NCBI GenBank assembly: GCA_008015855.1
Contig: SSGK01000045.1
Coordinates: 1-18,390, forward strand
Origin: Candidatus Altimarinota bacterium
GTDB taxonomy: Bacteria > Patescibacteriota > Gracilibacteria > BD1-5 > UBA2023
Length of the DNA: 18,390 nt
Direction: 5' to 3'
Below, one piece after another: positions 17,373-18,390 of this stretch (within the stretch, counting starts at the first letter, position 1; each line of letters starts with the position of its first letter). The notes beneath the pieces were generated by a model, which made no database searches, was not told the DNA's origin, and saw only the letters and a program-made list of their open reading frames with translations. Position numbers and translations under genes: made by a program.

Positions 17373-18390
17373 TTAGCGAATTGCACAGTGAGGGAAAAGA
17401 GTAATATCTTTTTCCTCTTTTTCGATATTTCTGGCAATTATTCAAATCATAAATTGAGAAGGAACAATATGCGAATCAAATCTTCGAATAAGCATGAGTG
17501 GAATAAAAGTATATACATACTTCACCAATAAACCGAAAAGAAGTTTTGGTGATAAAAATTTATGACTCGCTTCAATCCATGATTTCATGCCCCGCATTAC
17601 TGGAACCTGATCTATTGATTCAATCCTTGAAGGAAATGGAGATATTAATCAAAAATCATGATAGGTAATCATCTTTTGGGTGTTTTTTCAATACAATTGA
17701 ATTGCAAGTAATCAAAATACCCCATGATACCGCAGAATTGAATGGCACCAAATTATTTCTGGTGAATTATTGAGAATGTATTCGCGAATAGTAAAAAAGG
17801 ATTTTACATTACAAAGAGCCTGCAAAAAAAGAAGCTTTCTTTTCCAGGAAGGAATCGATGGAGAATTGTACCCCAAAACATCCACAATACAACCATTCAT
17901 TTCAAGATTTTTCTGAAGAAAGGAAACATACATTTCAGCTCACCCAATAAGACTTTTATAATCATTGATAATTAAAATACGTTTTGAGTTTCCAACGAGA
18001 GAAATAAGGTTTCTTCTCCATATATCAATAGAGTACTGCTCATAACTATGGATAATCTCATTTTTATTTGGAAGTCTATTATTTTGGATTATTTGATATA
18101 ATTTCACCACAATTCACTCTGCTAAAAGATTTTCATCCAGCGCATTTTCATTATCAATAAAAGGAATAAGTCCCCCTTTTTTATAACCAATAACAGGGAA
18201 TCCATTTTGAAGTGATTCTAATGCCACCAATCAAAATGTTTCAAGGAAAACAGAAGGAGCAAGAGAATAATGAACATGCTCTTTAAAAATAGAATCAATA
18301 AGATTTCGATCTATTTTTCCATAATAATACAATCAAGGTAAAGATATTGTCGATTCAATATTACTTATATTCTTTCAATTAAATAAAGTA
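17373..18390 (-). CDS. GT4-type glycosyltransferase with domains in donor-then-acceptor order (5' end outside window)
   Basis: One uninterrupted frame of 338 residues runs from the window edge to TAA 17373-17375. The first part (to about 17991, 133 residues) is the late donor-nucleotide domain of a GT4 enzyme: YYYGKIDRNLIDSIF, then LAPSVFLETFGLVALESLQNGFPVIG with the E-x7-E pair, then a C-terminal helix ending IWRRNLISL. It continues directly into a GT4 N-terminal domain: KRILIINDYKSLIGGAEMYVSFLQKNLEMNG, PEIIWCHS, MITYHDFGLISP and FDSHIVPSQFMI, ending at ITLFPHCAIR, where a donor domain would normally begin. No stop or ATG occurs at the junction. It could be a circular permutation, or an N-C-N fusion whose first domain lies outside the window. 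Sugars unknown. Confidence 0.85.
17390..17422 (+). terminator. dus terminator inside the opposing glycosyltransferase gene
   Basis: GAGGGAAAAGA (17390-17400) pairs with TCTTTTTCCTC (17407-17417) around a 6-base loop, with one G-U pair, followed by TTTTT. The T run is only on the plus-strand side, so it serves dus although it lies in the last coding bases of the minus-strand gene. Confidence 0.65.

Noticed and set aside
184..18390. Many in-frame TGA codons suggesting pseudogenes, frameshifts or selenoproteins
   Set aside because: The codons fall on conserved glycines in every gene and the reading frames continue with full motif order, so they are sense codons. Selenocysteine would not occur at glycine sites across unrelated families.
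1..18390. tRNA/rRNA genes, CRISPR arrays, insertion sequences or prophage
   Set aside because: I saw no tRNA T-loop/CCA pattern, no spaced direct repeats, no transposase motifs and no terminal inverted repeats; all sequence is accounted for by housekeeping-type genes.

Overview
The window comes from a bacterium that reads UGA as glycine (NCBI code 25), which points to Candidatus Gracilibacteria or its relatives in the Patescibacteria/CPR. In-frame TGA falls on invariant glycines: the Walker A loop of the pilus ATPase, the SecA nucleotide loop and the peptide deformylase GxGLAAP motif. Every gene whose end is visible stops at TAA or TAG. CGA and CGG still fall at conserved arginines, so the CGA/CGG-to-Trp change reported for Absconditabacterales is not in force. 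This favours Gracilibacteria proper. Standard-code gene calling breaks almost every gene here; read with code 25, all genes run through intact.

Layout. Bases 1-2608 (+): tail of an unknown protein, then pilB and pilC of a type IV pilus. 2707-3693 (+): ribosomal protein L25 and a small thioredoxin-fold protein with a Cys/Gly-rich tail. 3726-5942 (-): NAD-dependent DNA ligase ligA. 6102-12041 (+): trigger factor, SecA, signal peptidase I and TruB, which is mainly a protein export block. 12110-13787 (+): a small exported helical protein and an AI-2E/PerM-family membrane protein. 13812-15125 (-): a MurE-like Mur ligase without most of its N-terminal domain. 15208-15678 (+): peptide deformylase. 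15704-16228 (-): a small protein resembling the end of a glycogen/starch synthase. 16359-17369 (+): tRNA-dihydrouridine synthase. 17373-18390 (-): the end of a glycosyltransferase whose domains appear in the order donor then acceptor.

Together the genes cover pilus assembly, the path of an exported protein (trigger factor, SecA, LepB, with deformylase acting on nascent chains), RNA modification (TruB, Dus), DNA ligation and cell wall/glycan work. The genome is tightly packed. Three convergent gene pairs are separated only by one two-way terminator hairpin that also carries stop codons. The fourth pair is 3 bases apart, with the terminator inside the opposing gene. No start codon has a recognisable Shine-Dalgarno sequence, and several have a -10-like TATAAT box very close upstream. 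There are no tRNA or rRNA genes, CRISPR arrays or insertion sequences that I can see, and no gene-free stretch above 300 bases. The items most worth following are the GT-domain order at the right edge, the TxxT thioredoxin-fold protein with its Cys tail, and the gene-dependent use of UGA for glycine.
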